Below are positions 10,299 to 18,853 of a DNA stretch of 64,000 bases, in pieces. Location: contig OX337228.1 in assembly GCA_946965045.2 (NCBI GenBank), positions 620,001-684,000 on the forward strand, read 5' to 3'. Made by a program: the position numbers and the translations under genes. Under the pieces are notes generated by a model. The model ran no database searches. It saw nothing but the letters and a program-made list of their open reading frames with translations, and was not told the origin of the DNA. The DNA comes from Epithemia pelagica. Its lineage: Eukaryota; Bacillariophyta; Bacillariophyceae; Surirellales; Surirellaceae. Every line of letters begins with the position of its first letter. Position 1 is the stretch's first letter.

Positions 10299-11099
10299 TC
10301 ACTTCATGAAGCGTTTCTCGAGATTGTCACGGGCACTTTCATTGCATTCGGAAGCCCATTCTTTGATGTTGTGCACGGCCCAGACATTGTCACTAAAGTT
10401 TCTCAAATTACGACTGTCTTCTTGGAGCAAATCTTTTTCAAGTGAAGAATGGAAATATGCTGGGATAGAATCACGGTCTTGAATCATTTCTGGGTTCTCA
10501 TCCACTACACCAACAACCTCAACAATATTCCGGAGTGGAACCATGACAATTTCAGCTATTCGATGTAGGTCAAAACGCTTCCGCCATTTTTGAAAGAGAA
10601 CGGATGATTTCTCGATATCAGCTGCACTTTGTACATATGTCGTTCGGAGAAGGACATGGGTCATCTCGGGTGAAGTTGAAGGTTGACATACCGGTGATGG
10701 TTGTATTTGTATGGGGTCTGTTCGAGGAATGGGTATTTGAATGAAGCATATCGTTTGACATAGGATGGTATCAAATTCTCCGAGAGGTTGGTTGTATACC
10801 TCGTCAAGAGGTTTCCTTTTTTTCTTTGGAACTTTAGCCATCACCCAATCTCTCCATGGCCCCTCGCTTTGATAATTCGGGTGAGCTCGTATATTTCCTA
10901 TCCCCGGGTCTTCGAACTTAAGCTCTGTGCTCCCGAACAATTCCAGTGTGGTTGAAATCTTATTTGTTGGATCATCAATCATCCCGTCTATATGATGAAA
11001 AAAGCGTTTGTAATGTAATCGAAAGAAGTGATTACAAAACTGTGGCAATGTCATGTCATGATTTGTTTTGGAATGGAATTCAATATTCACTGATACCAC
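10299..11099 (-). CDS. DDE transposase of the large transposon, C-terminal exon
   Basis: This segment of about 266 codons has the post-catalytic region common to CACTA/Plavaka-like transposases: an ELKFEDPG..NIRAHPNY stretch, then PWRDWVMAKV, then an ILCQTICFIQIP beta-rich stretch. The first Met (11099) is unlikely to be the real start; the frame opens a few codons upstream after an AG at about 11116, which fits a 3' splice site. It lies downstream, in transcription order, of the catalytic segment ending at 11435, about 330 bp away. It is either spliced to it or separated by frameshifts. Confidence 0.55.
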   Translation of the reverse strand: MVSVNIEFHSKTNHDMTLPQFCNHFFRLHYKRFFHHIDGMIDDPTNKISTTLELFGSTELKFEDPGIGNIRAHPNYQSEGPWRDWVMAKVPKKKRKPLDEVYNQPLGEFDTILCQTICFIQIPIPRTDPIQIQPSPVCQPSTSPEMTHVLLRTTYVQSAADIEKSSVLFQKWRKRFDLHRIAEIVMVPLRNIVEVVGVVDENPEMIQDRDSIPAYFHSSLEKDLLQEDSRNLRNFSDNVWAVHNIKEWASECNESARDNLEKRFMK

Positions 11100-11434
11100 A
11101 TCCTCCGCGTCAATCGCCTGTGTACACTACTCGTCTGGTTTCCGTTTGATCCGTCTTGTTCTTTTCTGGTCGTGCCTGGAACTTGAATCGACATACCCAA
11201 TGGAGACGGAAGATCCTTGTCTGTTTCATTTGATGACTGGTCTTGATTATCACCAGAAGTATGTACGTTCGTGTGAGGTACTGGAATCAAACGTTTTTCT
11301 CTGGTCATGGATACTACTATGACCGTTCCACGGCTATTTGAGGTTGATGTGGTAGGGAGTTGGTTTTGGGATCCCTTTTTTCTCCTTGTTTCATAAGGCG
11401 ACTTCCCTTCCTGGAGAAAGGTGACATGATCTTC

Positions 11435-13393
11435 TTAAAGACCTGTTGCTTCCTGCAGCATTTCCAAGCTTTGCATCCACCAGATATTTTCTGCAAGTTG
11501 CGACTCAAAAATTCCTTTTCCACGTTTCTGTACCGTTTTTGCATTCAATTTCACAATTTCCTTATGATTACTTTCCTCTGACTCCACATCAAGCAGTCGT
11601 GCTGGTCCAAAATTCTGAATCTGTTGTATAATGTGTATGAGATGGTGGAATTTTGGTATCATCCACCCGTTGGACGTCAATTTGCCTTTTTTATCGAGCC
11701 TGGGTGCATATCTCCTGATGCCGTCCATCAAAATCTGCACTGATTCGAGAGACTTGGATGCTGTTGTTTGTCCTTCTTGAGAGTCTGGGTCTGTTTCCCA
11801 GAATGTATCCATACGAATCCAGCTGTTGAAACACAAAAGAGTCTCCAATAGATGCAGGAAGTCTATGTATGGTTCCCGCTCATCAACATCCCAGATAGAC
11901 CTGTAAGCAACTGGGTCATCATCAAAAACAGTTTCAGCTGTGATATCAATGTCAACACTATCATCATCATCAAGACGTGTACGTTCGTACTCTTCATCTG
12001 GTGGAGTATCATCCTCATTGTCAGCAATAGGTTCACTTGTCTCTTGCACTTGGTCCACGTCCGATTGACATGTCTTGTTGGTGGTTTTGGATGTTTGCTT
12101 TGCTTGTCGTTTTTTCCATTCCGCAACCACCTTGTTCCATTTCTTTGCCATATTCTTCGCAAATATAAGGCGACCTCTGGCAGTGGCACATAGAGCTGCT
12201 GAAGCAAACATGATCCCAACCCACTCATTGGCAGTTACTTTTGAAAGGTTACTGATCCCGGTCGAGAATGATGGTCCGGGATATCCAAGTTTCGATGAAT
12301 ACGAGAATACAGTCTGTCTACTTGCCCGAAAGATTGAATTGTAGACATAATCAAACATGGCCCGTTCAGTTTTTGTCATCAAAGCAAAAAAGTCAATCAT
12401 GATGTATCTCATTATCCCAGATTTCAATGTATGAAGAACGTCACAACTTCTGGCCGAGAAAATCCCATGTTCAGAATTGGTTCCTTCACCCAGGTAAACC
12501 TTGGAAAAACAAAGATCGACTGCATATTGTCCCATGTCATGCAATTGGGTTTTCGCAGCTGACACAAGGGTATTGACCCCTCCATCTCTGCTATCTTCTT
12601 GACTTACTTGCGATGTGCTCAAAAAGGTAGGAACAGTCAAAGTCGAAAATGTATCATTGTCTCTCTCTTGGTAATCAACATCCTGTTTGGTCAGTTTTTC
12701 TCGATTTTCATTAAGACCCAATGCATTCAAGCACATTTTGTATGTACTTGTAGCGTTGATATAAGAACATTCATGCCATAGGTATCTGCTATCCCTTGGT
12801 ATAATGTTGCAACACCATGATAGTCTTCCAACACTTGGATGATGCGAGGCATACCGACCTGCAAGGTTATCCTGAGACTTCCCGTCTCCTTTGACAACAA
12901 TCATTGGCAATATCAAACGGACAACTTTGATAATCCCATGGAGGCGTAGTTTCATCCATAAACCTTCCTGTTTTTGGATACTGACAAGACCTTCGAGGAT
13001 CTTAGTCAATTGAGCATGATAATTTTGGCAAGGAGTCCCTTTATCGAGGATATGTTTTGCCGCCGATGATTTTCTTTCCATGTCTGTAAAAGTCCCAAGG
13101 ATGATCTGTCGCCTTGCTTTCCTCATTTGTGTTTCCGTTAGAAAAGATGGCACCATTACAACAGGCTCCGATGTATATCTTCCATCCCCTGTTGCATGTG
13201 TTTTGTCCATATAACAGACAAGACCAACCACGAAGGCATCTGGATCATCTCTATATTTCTCCACTGTTTTCCAAAATACTTCTCCTGTCTTGTATATTTT
13301 GGATGTGCTTGTTTGGAACATATGGACGATACGGATCGTCATCATCAAGGATCGTATTTTCTTTCTTGGTTGCGTCGGGATCTTGTAATACAC
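11435..13393 (-). CDS. DDE transposase of the large transposon, catalytic segment (CACTA/CMC-like)
   Basis: 652 codons. Candidate catalytic acids: D in VCYMDKTHATGDGRYTSEPV; D in VVKGDGKSQDNLAGRY followed by the WCCN pair (the GD..G.D.L.GRY...C..C layout of CACTA/CMC and Plavaka-type transposases); and E in ESEESNHKEIVKLNAKTVQKR, where E..H...K...TQKR is typical of these enzymes. An acidic insert (EDDTPPDEEYE and neighbours) lies between the second D and the E, where this superfamily has an alpha-helical insertion. It would cut and rejoin transposon ends in the nucleus. The good frame starts near 13300 (IYKTGEVFWKTVEKY). Before that the N-terminal part is in another phase (see 13251-14102), implying a frameshift or small intron. 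Confidence 0.7.
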   Translation of the reverse strand: MYYKIPTQPRKKIRSLMMTIRIVHMFQTSTSKIYKTGEVFWKTVEKYRDDPDAFVVGLVCYMDKTHATGDGRYTSEPVVMVPSFLTETQMRKARRQIILGTFTDMERKSSAAKHILDKGTPCQNYHAQLTKILEGLVSIQKQEGLWMKLRLHGIIKVVRLILPMIVVKGDGKSQDNLAGRYASHHPSVGRLSWCCNIIPRDSRYLWHECSYINATSTYKMCLNALGLNENREKLTKQDVDYQERDNDTFSTLTVPTFLSTSQVSQEDSRDGGVNTLVSAAKTQLHDMGQYAVDLCFSKVYLGEGTNSEHGIFSARSCDVLHTLKSGIMRYIMIDFFALMTKTERAMFDYVYNSIFRASRQTVFSYSSKLGYPGPSFSTGISNLSKVTANEWVGIMFASAALCATARGRLIFAKNMAKKWNKVVAEWKKRQAKQTSKTTNKTCQSDVDQVQETSEPIADNEDDTPPDEEYERTRLDDDDSVDIDITAETVFDDDPVAYRSIWDVDEREPYIDFLHLLETLLCFNSWIRMDTFWETDPDSQEGQTTASKSLESVQILMDGIRRYAPRLDKKGKLTSNGWMIPKFHHLIHIIQQIQNFGPARLLDVESEESNHKEIVKLNAKTVQKRGKGIFESQLAENIWWMQSLEMLQEATGL

Positions 13394-14102
13394 GCTGTAG
13401 TTGACTGATCAAATCAAATACTGGTGTTGTTAACGATTTCTTACTCTCTGGTACAACCACACCCTGTTTTTGGGTGAATTCCATTGGTACCGAGAAAAAT
13501 TTGGCCTTGGGGTAATTGAAACCTTTGGTAGAAAACTTGTCGATGAACGTTTTCCTCTTTGAATGGTTGTCCAGGAAGAACCCAGGACCGCATCTTGAGT
13601 TTGTGTCACTCGACCATGCCAGGATCAAATTGTACAAATATTTGGGGCAACCAGCTTTCCGAAGTAACATCATAAGTGAGACCAAGGCTGCATCGTGTTT
13701 ATGAAGTTTCAATTGCTTCCCATCTCTATCGAGGAAAGCAGGAAAATCAACCGGGCACTCCTTGCTGTTGCGCAGAATAATATTATCTGTATCACCAGGT
13801 ACATAGTATGCTTTTGGTGGGTCAGCATGCAGAATAGTGGTTTCATCGTCCATGATATCAATATTCATCGGATCAGCATTCATATTACTGGCACAATCAT
13901 CGTCGTCATCGCCAACATTTGGCCATTTCCCTTGGGTGTTCATTTTCAATTCACAAACTGTTTCGTGACGGCTGATTCCTCTTGCATCGAAACGTGATTG
14001 ACAGAAACAACACACTTGAAAGGATATGAAGGACTCCTCTTGTTGGCTTGTATTTGAGCATCTCTTTCGCGACTTCTTTTTTACTTTACGACGCTGGCCC
14101 AT
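13251..14102 (-). CDS. DDE transposase of the large transposon, N-terminal zinc-finger segment
   Basis: 283 codons from an ATG at 14102. A basic start (MGQRRKVKKKSRKR) is followed at about residues 31-51 by CCFCQSRFDARGISRHETVC, a C-x2-C...H-x4-C finger of the kind found at the N-terminus of Plavaka/CACTA-like transposases, probably for binding transposon ends. Further on is an acidic stretch and a conserved-looking FPAFLDRDGKQL region. Useful coding ends near YRPYVPNKHIQN, about 13300; the transposase continues in another frame. The gene is divergent from gene C, which starts at 14677. Confidence 0.65.
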   Translation of the reverse strand: MGQRRKVKKKSRKRCSNTSQQEESFISFQVCCFCQSRFDARGISRHETVCELKMNTQGKWPNVGDDDDDCASNMNADPMNIDIMDDETTILHADPPKAYYVPGDTDNIILRNSKECPVDFPAFLDRDGKQLKLHKHDAALVSLMMLLRKAGCPKYLYNLILAWSSDTNSRCGPGFFLDNHSKRKTFIDKFSTKGFNYPKAKFFSVPMEFTQKQGVVVPESKKSLTTPVFDLISQLQRVLQDPDATKKENTILDDDDPYRPYVPNKHIQNIQDRRSILENSGEI

Positions 14103-14676
14103 GATGGTACAATGCTGGTGGTTTTAGATTTTGGTTTGGAATGAAAAATGCTCGATAATCGATTTCTGCAAATTGAGACATCAGTGGTCAATCTTGTGGC
14201 ATGTATCAGAATTTCTCCGCATTGGGTGGATCGGCCGACGTTGGTGCATAAAAGCGACTGAAAATCATTTATGTACATGAACGGATCATAATATTTTCAA
14301 ACGGTCGTGTGTATTTACTTAATCCAATCCAGCCTGCCGGGTTAGATACCAACGGTGATAGCAGCGATTGGAATTCAAACACCGTGTCAATGCCGAGGAT
14401 ACCGACGCTGTCGACATTCGAAAGGAAATGACAATCATTCAAACCCATGCACCAATGTTCCATCTGACAAGTATGATGTACTTGAAACCACCTATGCTCA
14501 TCTTCATACGTTCTCCAAAGTACCATCGTTCAAACATGGAGTTAATGATTCAAACATGGAGCATTCCAGCGTTTGAATTGGAATGGTTGTCTGGTTGATC
14601 AAATCAGAGGACTTGTTGTTGTCCTGCTCTTGTTCACATCCTTGTCATAAATCAGACGGAGCATCCAAGATAAACA
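14103..14676. promoter_or_regulatory. Shared upstream region of transposase and gene C
   Basis: 574 bp between two divergent genes, presumably carrying both promoters. I see no CGCT...AGCG palindrome here, unlike the leader of gene A, and no clear TATA box. Only incidental short open frames are present. Confidence 0.35.
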
Positions 14677-16664
14677 ATGGCAGGAGTCACCACCAGAAAT
14701 GCAGCTCCAACGAGGCGTTGACCCTTAGCAGTCCGAAATGCAAACTATGGAAGTAATCAGAAAGAGGTTGAACGACAACGAAGAAGCATCTTGGCAGCAG
14801 TGGCAACAAGAAATAAAGAGCATCTTCCTAACAAAGACGGGACAATTACAAACAAAGATGCTCTTATTGCAGCAGCCAATGGAGGTTTAGTACTCCAACA
14901 AGATAGTTCTGATGACGAGGAAGAAGAGGAACAGATCTCGATGAGCAACAATCAAGCACAAGCACAAGAAGGCACAACTGTGGAAGGGAGTGGTAATCTT
15001 TTGGAGCAGGCAACAAATTCAGAAAAAGATGGAGCCGATGTGACTTCAGCAGATGATAGCAATAATGAACAGGGTGGGCTGAGAACACAACCATCATCTG
15101 GTGTTGCGCAACCAACAAAAACGGCAGTTAATAATATGGAGGAGGAGGATGTCGGTGTTAATATTCTCACTGGACCTGAAATGCAACGAGCATTGCAGAA
15201 TATGAGCAATGGACCCAGTGAGTATGATGGAGATGATTTTGATCCTAATGAGAGACATTTTCCTGCTGGAGGACTTGTCAGTAAGTTGTTAGATGCACGA
15301 AATAGAGGAGGACAATTTGTCGGTGAGACGGCTCTAATGACGGGGGTGTTTGTGGGTTGAATGCATCAGGTGATACCTTTGCTAACGACGTTTCTTCCCT
15401 TTCGGATATGTCGTCATCTTCGTCATCTACTTTGCTAACAACAGGGCCTGATCAGGCGATGGAAACTCTTCTACAAGACGATATTCAAAATCAGTTGGCA
15501 CAGGAAACACAGACAACAACAGTACACCATAATCAATCATCTTGCCCGACAAGTACGATTGTAACATCCACTACACACAAAGGTTCTGTCGAAAAGGACA
15601 AGAATAAGAAGCAAAAGCCGAAGAAAAAGCCTGAGGTGGTATCGGAGAAGTTCTTTGATACATTTGTTCGGAAGGTGGCATGGCGTTATGTCAAGTATTT
15701 CTCCATGTCCGAAGATACTAAGGCAGATCCGAATGGTCTTTGGGGGAAGTATGGCAAAACATATTTTACTGAGCACTATTTCAAAGGCAAAGGCATTACG
15801 GATGCAAAACAACAAGAAGAGTGGTGGATTGAACATTCACCTTATATGCTTGACAAGTTCCGAAGCAAACGATCAAATGTTCTGGCTTCCATGCAAAAAG
15901 CATTCAAGTGTCAATCGAAGAGTGAATATGTTGGTTCATCACATCGTCTTCTCATAAAGAGATGTGAGATAATTTGTTGTGGAATCTAGAACATGTGGGT
16001 CTTGATCTATGGCGTGACAGTAATTTCCAGCGGAGGTATCCATGCCTTTTGAACGACTGTGAAGACTTTGGGCCAATGCCTACCCCTGGAAGAATTTCTG
16101 TTATTGAGAGGAGAGAAGTGTGACAACTATGCCTATTCATATCTCTTGCAATTGTTTGGTCCATGTGTCTATGGTGAGAATATGCATAAAACCCTGATTG
16201 ATTTCAATTTTGGTGACCACACTGAGCAGCAGGGAAAGGAACATTGCGAAAAGGCCTTGAAGTTATTCACTTCAAGTAACAAGGCGTTCATATTGACCAT
16301 CCTTGTGGATTGCTGGGATGTGTGGACTCACATGGGCAAGACCACTTTCAAGGCGAAACTATTTGAAGTAAATCCAAGGTGGTACAATGAAAATGGTGTT
16401 GATCAAATGATTGATACATCCTCAGCAAAGTATCCTCGCTTCAAATATTCAGGCAGTTGGAACTCAAGTCGATGTATGAATGAGGATGGTATGGACTATT
16501 TTGAGGATATGGAAGAGAAAATCGCTCGTGAAGACAGAGCAGGCGACCGCAGTATCTGGTTCATGACGTTTCTCAATGGGCAATATCGCTCTCGAATGGG
16601 GTATGCAGATGACGATGCTGTGACAAGGCCTTCTAAAAGGCCGCGAAAACGGTCGTGGCAGTGA
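14677..16664 (+). pseudogene. Transposon gene C, unrecognised and interrupted
   Basis: Start ATG at 14677 (MAGVTTRNAAPTRR), then an in-frame TGA at 14719-14721, then the same frame to 15360. A shift at the G5 run near 15340 leads into 15357-15989; at least two more shifts (near 15965 and 16110) lead to 16059-16664. Pieces: an acidic/Asn-Gln-rich N-terminal half; a basic patch KNKKQKPKKKPE; a domain with FFDTFVRKVAWRYVKYF and FTEHYFKGKGIT; then CDNYAYSYLLQLFGPCVYG and LTILVDCWDVWTHMGKTTF; and a basic end PSKRPRKRSWQ that could be a nuclear signal. I do not recognise the family. Its place inside the element suggests an accessory transposition or cargo protein. Clean frames inside each piece indicate recent decay. 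Confidence 0.55.
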
Positions 16665-16814
16665 TTGATCAGAGTGACAATTGGTTTCATTTCATATACT
16701 ACTCCTATATAGCTACATGTATTGTGTTCCATTCATTCGCTGGTTGTTAGTGGGAGTGTGTGCATGGTGCTAGTTAAATGCACTGTGTTCAACTTGCTTG
16801 CACTTGATGCTGGA

Positions 16815-17160
16815 GTAATGCGCATGATGGTGATGTGACACAATCAAGGATGAGTGCATACATAGGAGGGTATGTGATGACTGTTGGTTCTTGACTGTGC
16901 ATGAAGGTGGACGATTGTGATGACTGTTGGTTCTTGACTGCGCATGAAGGTGGAGGGATGTGATGACTATTGGTTCTTGACTGTGCATGGTGTTGAAGTT
17001 GGTGAAATGTGGGTCATGCGCTTGCTGGTTCTGGAAAGCACATTTTTAGTTATAACGTGAGGATGGGGCATGCTCATGTTCTTGTAGGTGTGCGCGTGTT
17101 CTTGTAGGTGTGCGCGTGTCCTACGCGCGGATGATTCTAGTAGGATGCGCTTAGGGGTGC
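16815..17160. repeat. Right subterminal ATGCGC/GTGCGCG motif cluster
   Basis: ATGCGC or GCGCAT occurs at about 16817, 16939, 17014 and 17147, with two copies of GTAGGTGTGCGCGTGT in tandem at about 17080-17120. It mirrors the left subterminal cluster. Confidence 0.5.
16873..16995 (+). repeat. 43-bp tandem repeat, about three copies
   Basis: Units start at 16873, 16916 and 16959, each beginning TGTGATGACT.TTGGTTCTTG and containing a TGTGCATG or TGCGCATG word. It lies 220 bp inside the right terminus. Confidence 0.75.
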
Positions 17161-17200
17161 TTTCTTATCAATAATTAAACCGCCATAAACTGGCGTACCG

Positions 17201-17215
17201 TTCCTTCCTTAGATG
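17201..17215 (-). repeat. Right terminal inverted repeat
   Basis: Reverse complement CATCTAAGGAAGGAA pairs with 1655-1669. The TC that follows (17216-17217) repeats the TC at 1653-1654. Confidence 0.85.
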
Positions 17216-17217
17216 TC

Positions 17218-17797
17218 GCATAACTCCGTTTGTGAGGTCGGAGCGAGACAAGCCGTCGGTTCCTTGGGCAATCATCCTCTTGCCCGATACCCAAACAACA
17301 TGCACAAAGGCTTCGCCAACCATGAGTATTTTGTGGAGACGAAACATAAGCCGCAAGACCTCTGGGGACTTTGCGGTGCCTCTGTAGAACGCGGATTCAG
17401 CATGCATGTTGTCCGTAAAAATGAAGACTTCGGCAAGAGAGTTGAGTCGTCCCTCGCTCGCCATTTGCTCTACCTTCATCACAATATTCGCCAGTTCGCG
17501 AAAGTTGGACGATGACCCTTTCATTTTGTCCGGTTGCCAAGCTCCGAAATCGACTTCAACTTTCTCGTCTCCTGGCGTCCATCCGGACATTCCGAAACCA
17601 GCTCCCGAAGCGTCTCCAAAGAAATATCTGACTTTGGCACCTTGCTTGTCTGGTCGTAAGGTTCGATGAGGAGGTTCTTCACTCTCGGTAAGTTGTTCCA
17701 ACGCTTCTACATCGAATTCCATTCGTGGTACAATTCTGACTCTTTCCGGTGCTTGGTCCGTCGCTTCGCTCAATTCGTCCAGTGTTTCTGATCCCAC
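17218..17797 (-). CDS. RNase H domain of the YR retrotransposon
   Basis: About 193 codons up to the insertion break. Ribonuclease H acids are visible: D in YFFGDASGAGFGMSGW, E in SSSNFRELANIVMKVEQ, D in EVFIFTDNMHAESAFYRG, and D in MIAQGTDGLSRSDL. The enzyme would degrade the RNA strand of the cDNA hybrid. The frame is the same as that of the reverse transcriptase upstream, separated by one TAG. After NGVMR it enters transposon sequence and stops at 17168; the true continuation is at 1654. Confidence 0.75.
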
Positions 17798-17800
17798 TTT

Positions 17801-18814
17801 CTAGCCGTCCTCATCTCGGTCCGGCCGCCAACTGTTCATGCTGGCGTATACACCGTTTAGGTAAATTCGTATAACCAAGTAAGCCCTGCCAACATGGTTG
17901 AGAAATCCTGCCACCTGTTCAAGTGTTTTACGGCTGATCGTCCCTTTTGGTCTGGCTTGGTTCCTGTCATCGATCTCTTTTTGAAGACGAGCGATTTCTT
18001 GTTTAGTCTTGTCCCACTTTTCCTGTGACACAGCCATAAACGGTCTTCTGGGAGAGGTACCACAGATGACTCCAGCCCAAGCTCCAGGGCTTTGTGTTTG
18101 TTCTCGTCTCTTGCGGGCGGCGTCTTGTACACCATGATACGCCGCGGTTTTCGCGATCTTAGAGCTAACTTGCCATGCGTCTTCCGCTGTTGGTCCCGTC
18201 CCTCGTAGATCATCTACGTAGTCGTGTGCATCGGCCGCCAGTTCACCTGATGACCTATATTTAGCTATCCACGGAATTCCTGGCTGATAGGTCCGTGTTC
18301 CGGGTAGGTTTGTTATCACACGACTCCATCGAAACACGTTTTCAGGATCATCGGGTTTTCCCAGCATGACGCGCTTTAGTCGCCGCGTTTGCTGTACAGT
18401 GTTGAAAGGTGAAGGGCTTTGTCCCATGGGACATCGAGCCCATCCTTCAACGAATAATTCCCCCGAATCCGTCTTACCATAGATCGGTGTCAGATCCATC
18501 CCGCTAAAAGCTTGAAGATCCGGATGTATCCAGAAATTTAAAAACATTTCCCGGTAATCGTTGTTGACGCACCAGTAGGCGTCGTCCAACGTTCTTGTGA
18601 GCACATCAGCATCGGGCAGAGGAAACCATGGTGCATGAAGATATGAATTCAATCCACTCTTGGTTCCATTGTAGACCATTCGAATGTCGGTCTCCCCCTT
18701 TGGTACGGCGAAGTAGTTCATTGTCGCCTTCCATTCGCCTGGTCCGACGAACTGCTTAGTTCTCACATCTTCTATCTTTTCCTTGATCTTGGAAATCGTT
18801 TCTTTGTCTCCCAA
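17801..18814 (-). CDS. Reverse transcriptase domain of the YR retrotransposon
   Basis: 337 codons. Motifs in order: IRMVYNGTKSGLNSYLHAPW and PLPDADVLTRTL (fingers region of DIRS-like RTs), NNDYREMFLNFWIHP with the first catalytic Asp, a RCPMGQSPSPF turn, and DAHDYVDDLRGTG with the YVDD catalytic pair. It copies element RNA into DNA. The frame continues upstream past the TGA at 18856 (TGIPRPVIERQQG reads straight into GDKETISK), so the Met at 18814 is not necessarily a start. It ends in TAG at 17803-17801, with RNase H following in phase. Confidence 0.8.
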   Translation of the reverse strand: MGDKETISKIKEKIEDVRTKQFVGPGEWKATMNYFAVPKGETDIRMVYNGTKSGLNSYLHAPWFPLPDADVLTRTLDDAYWCVNNDYREMFLNFWIHPDLQAFSGMDLTPIYGKTDSGELFVEGWARCPMGQSPSPFNTVQQTRRLKRVMLGKPDDPENVFRWSRVITNLPGTRTYQPGIPWIAKYRSSGELAADAHDYVDDLRGTGPTAEDAWQVSSKIAKTAAYHGVQDAARKRREQTQSPGAWAGVICGTSPRRPFMAVSQEKWDKTKQEIARLQKEIDDRNQARPKGTISRKTLEQVAGFLNHVGRAYLVIRIYLNGVYASMNSWRPDRDEDG

Positions 18815-18853
18815 ACCTTGTTGCCGTTCGATAACAGGACGGGGAATGCCTGT

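Larger units (their letters stand above)
1655..17215. mobile_element. 15.6-kb DNA transposon inserted in the YR retrotransposon
   Basis: The left end reads CATCTAAGGAGGGAA and the right end, reverse-complemented, reads CATCTAAGGAAGGAA: 14 of 15 bases match. TC lies on both sides (1653-1654 and 17216-17217). Deleting the element plus one TC restores an uninterrupted retrotransposon frame, which fixes both boundaries to the base. Inside are three gene blocks: a zinc-finger/dioxygenase-like gene (+), a DDE transposase (-) and an unknown gene (+). Short ATGCGC/GCGCAT motifs crowd both subterminal regions, as is usual for CACTA/CMC-type elements where transposase binds subterminal repeats. A 2-bp duplication does not fit CACTA (3 bp) but is known for some CMC relatives such as Mirage. 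All genes carry stops or frameshifts. Confidence 0.85.

Noticed and set aside
16873-16995. Tandem repeats considered as a CRISPR array
   Set aside because: Units are contiguous with no unique spacers, and the sequence is eukaryotic.
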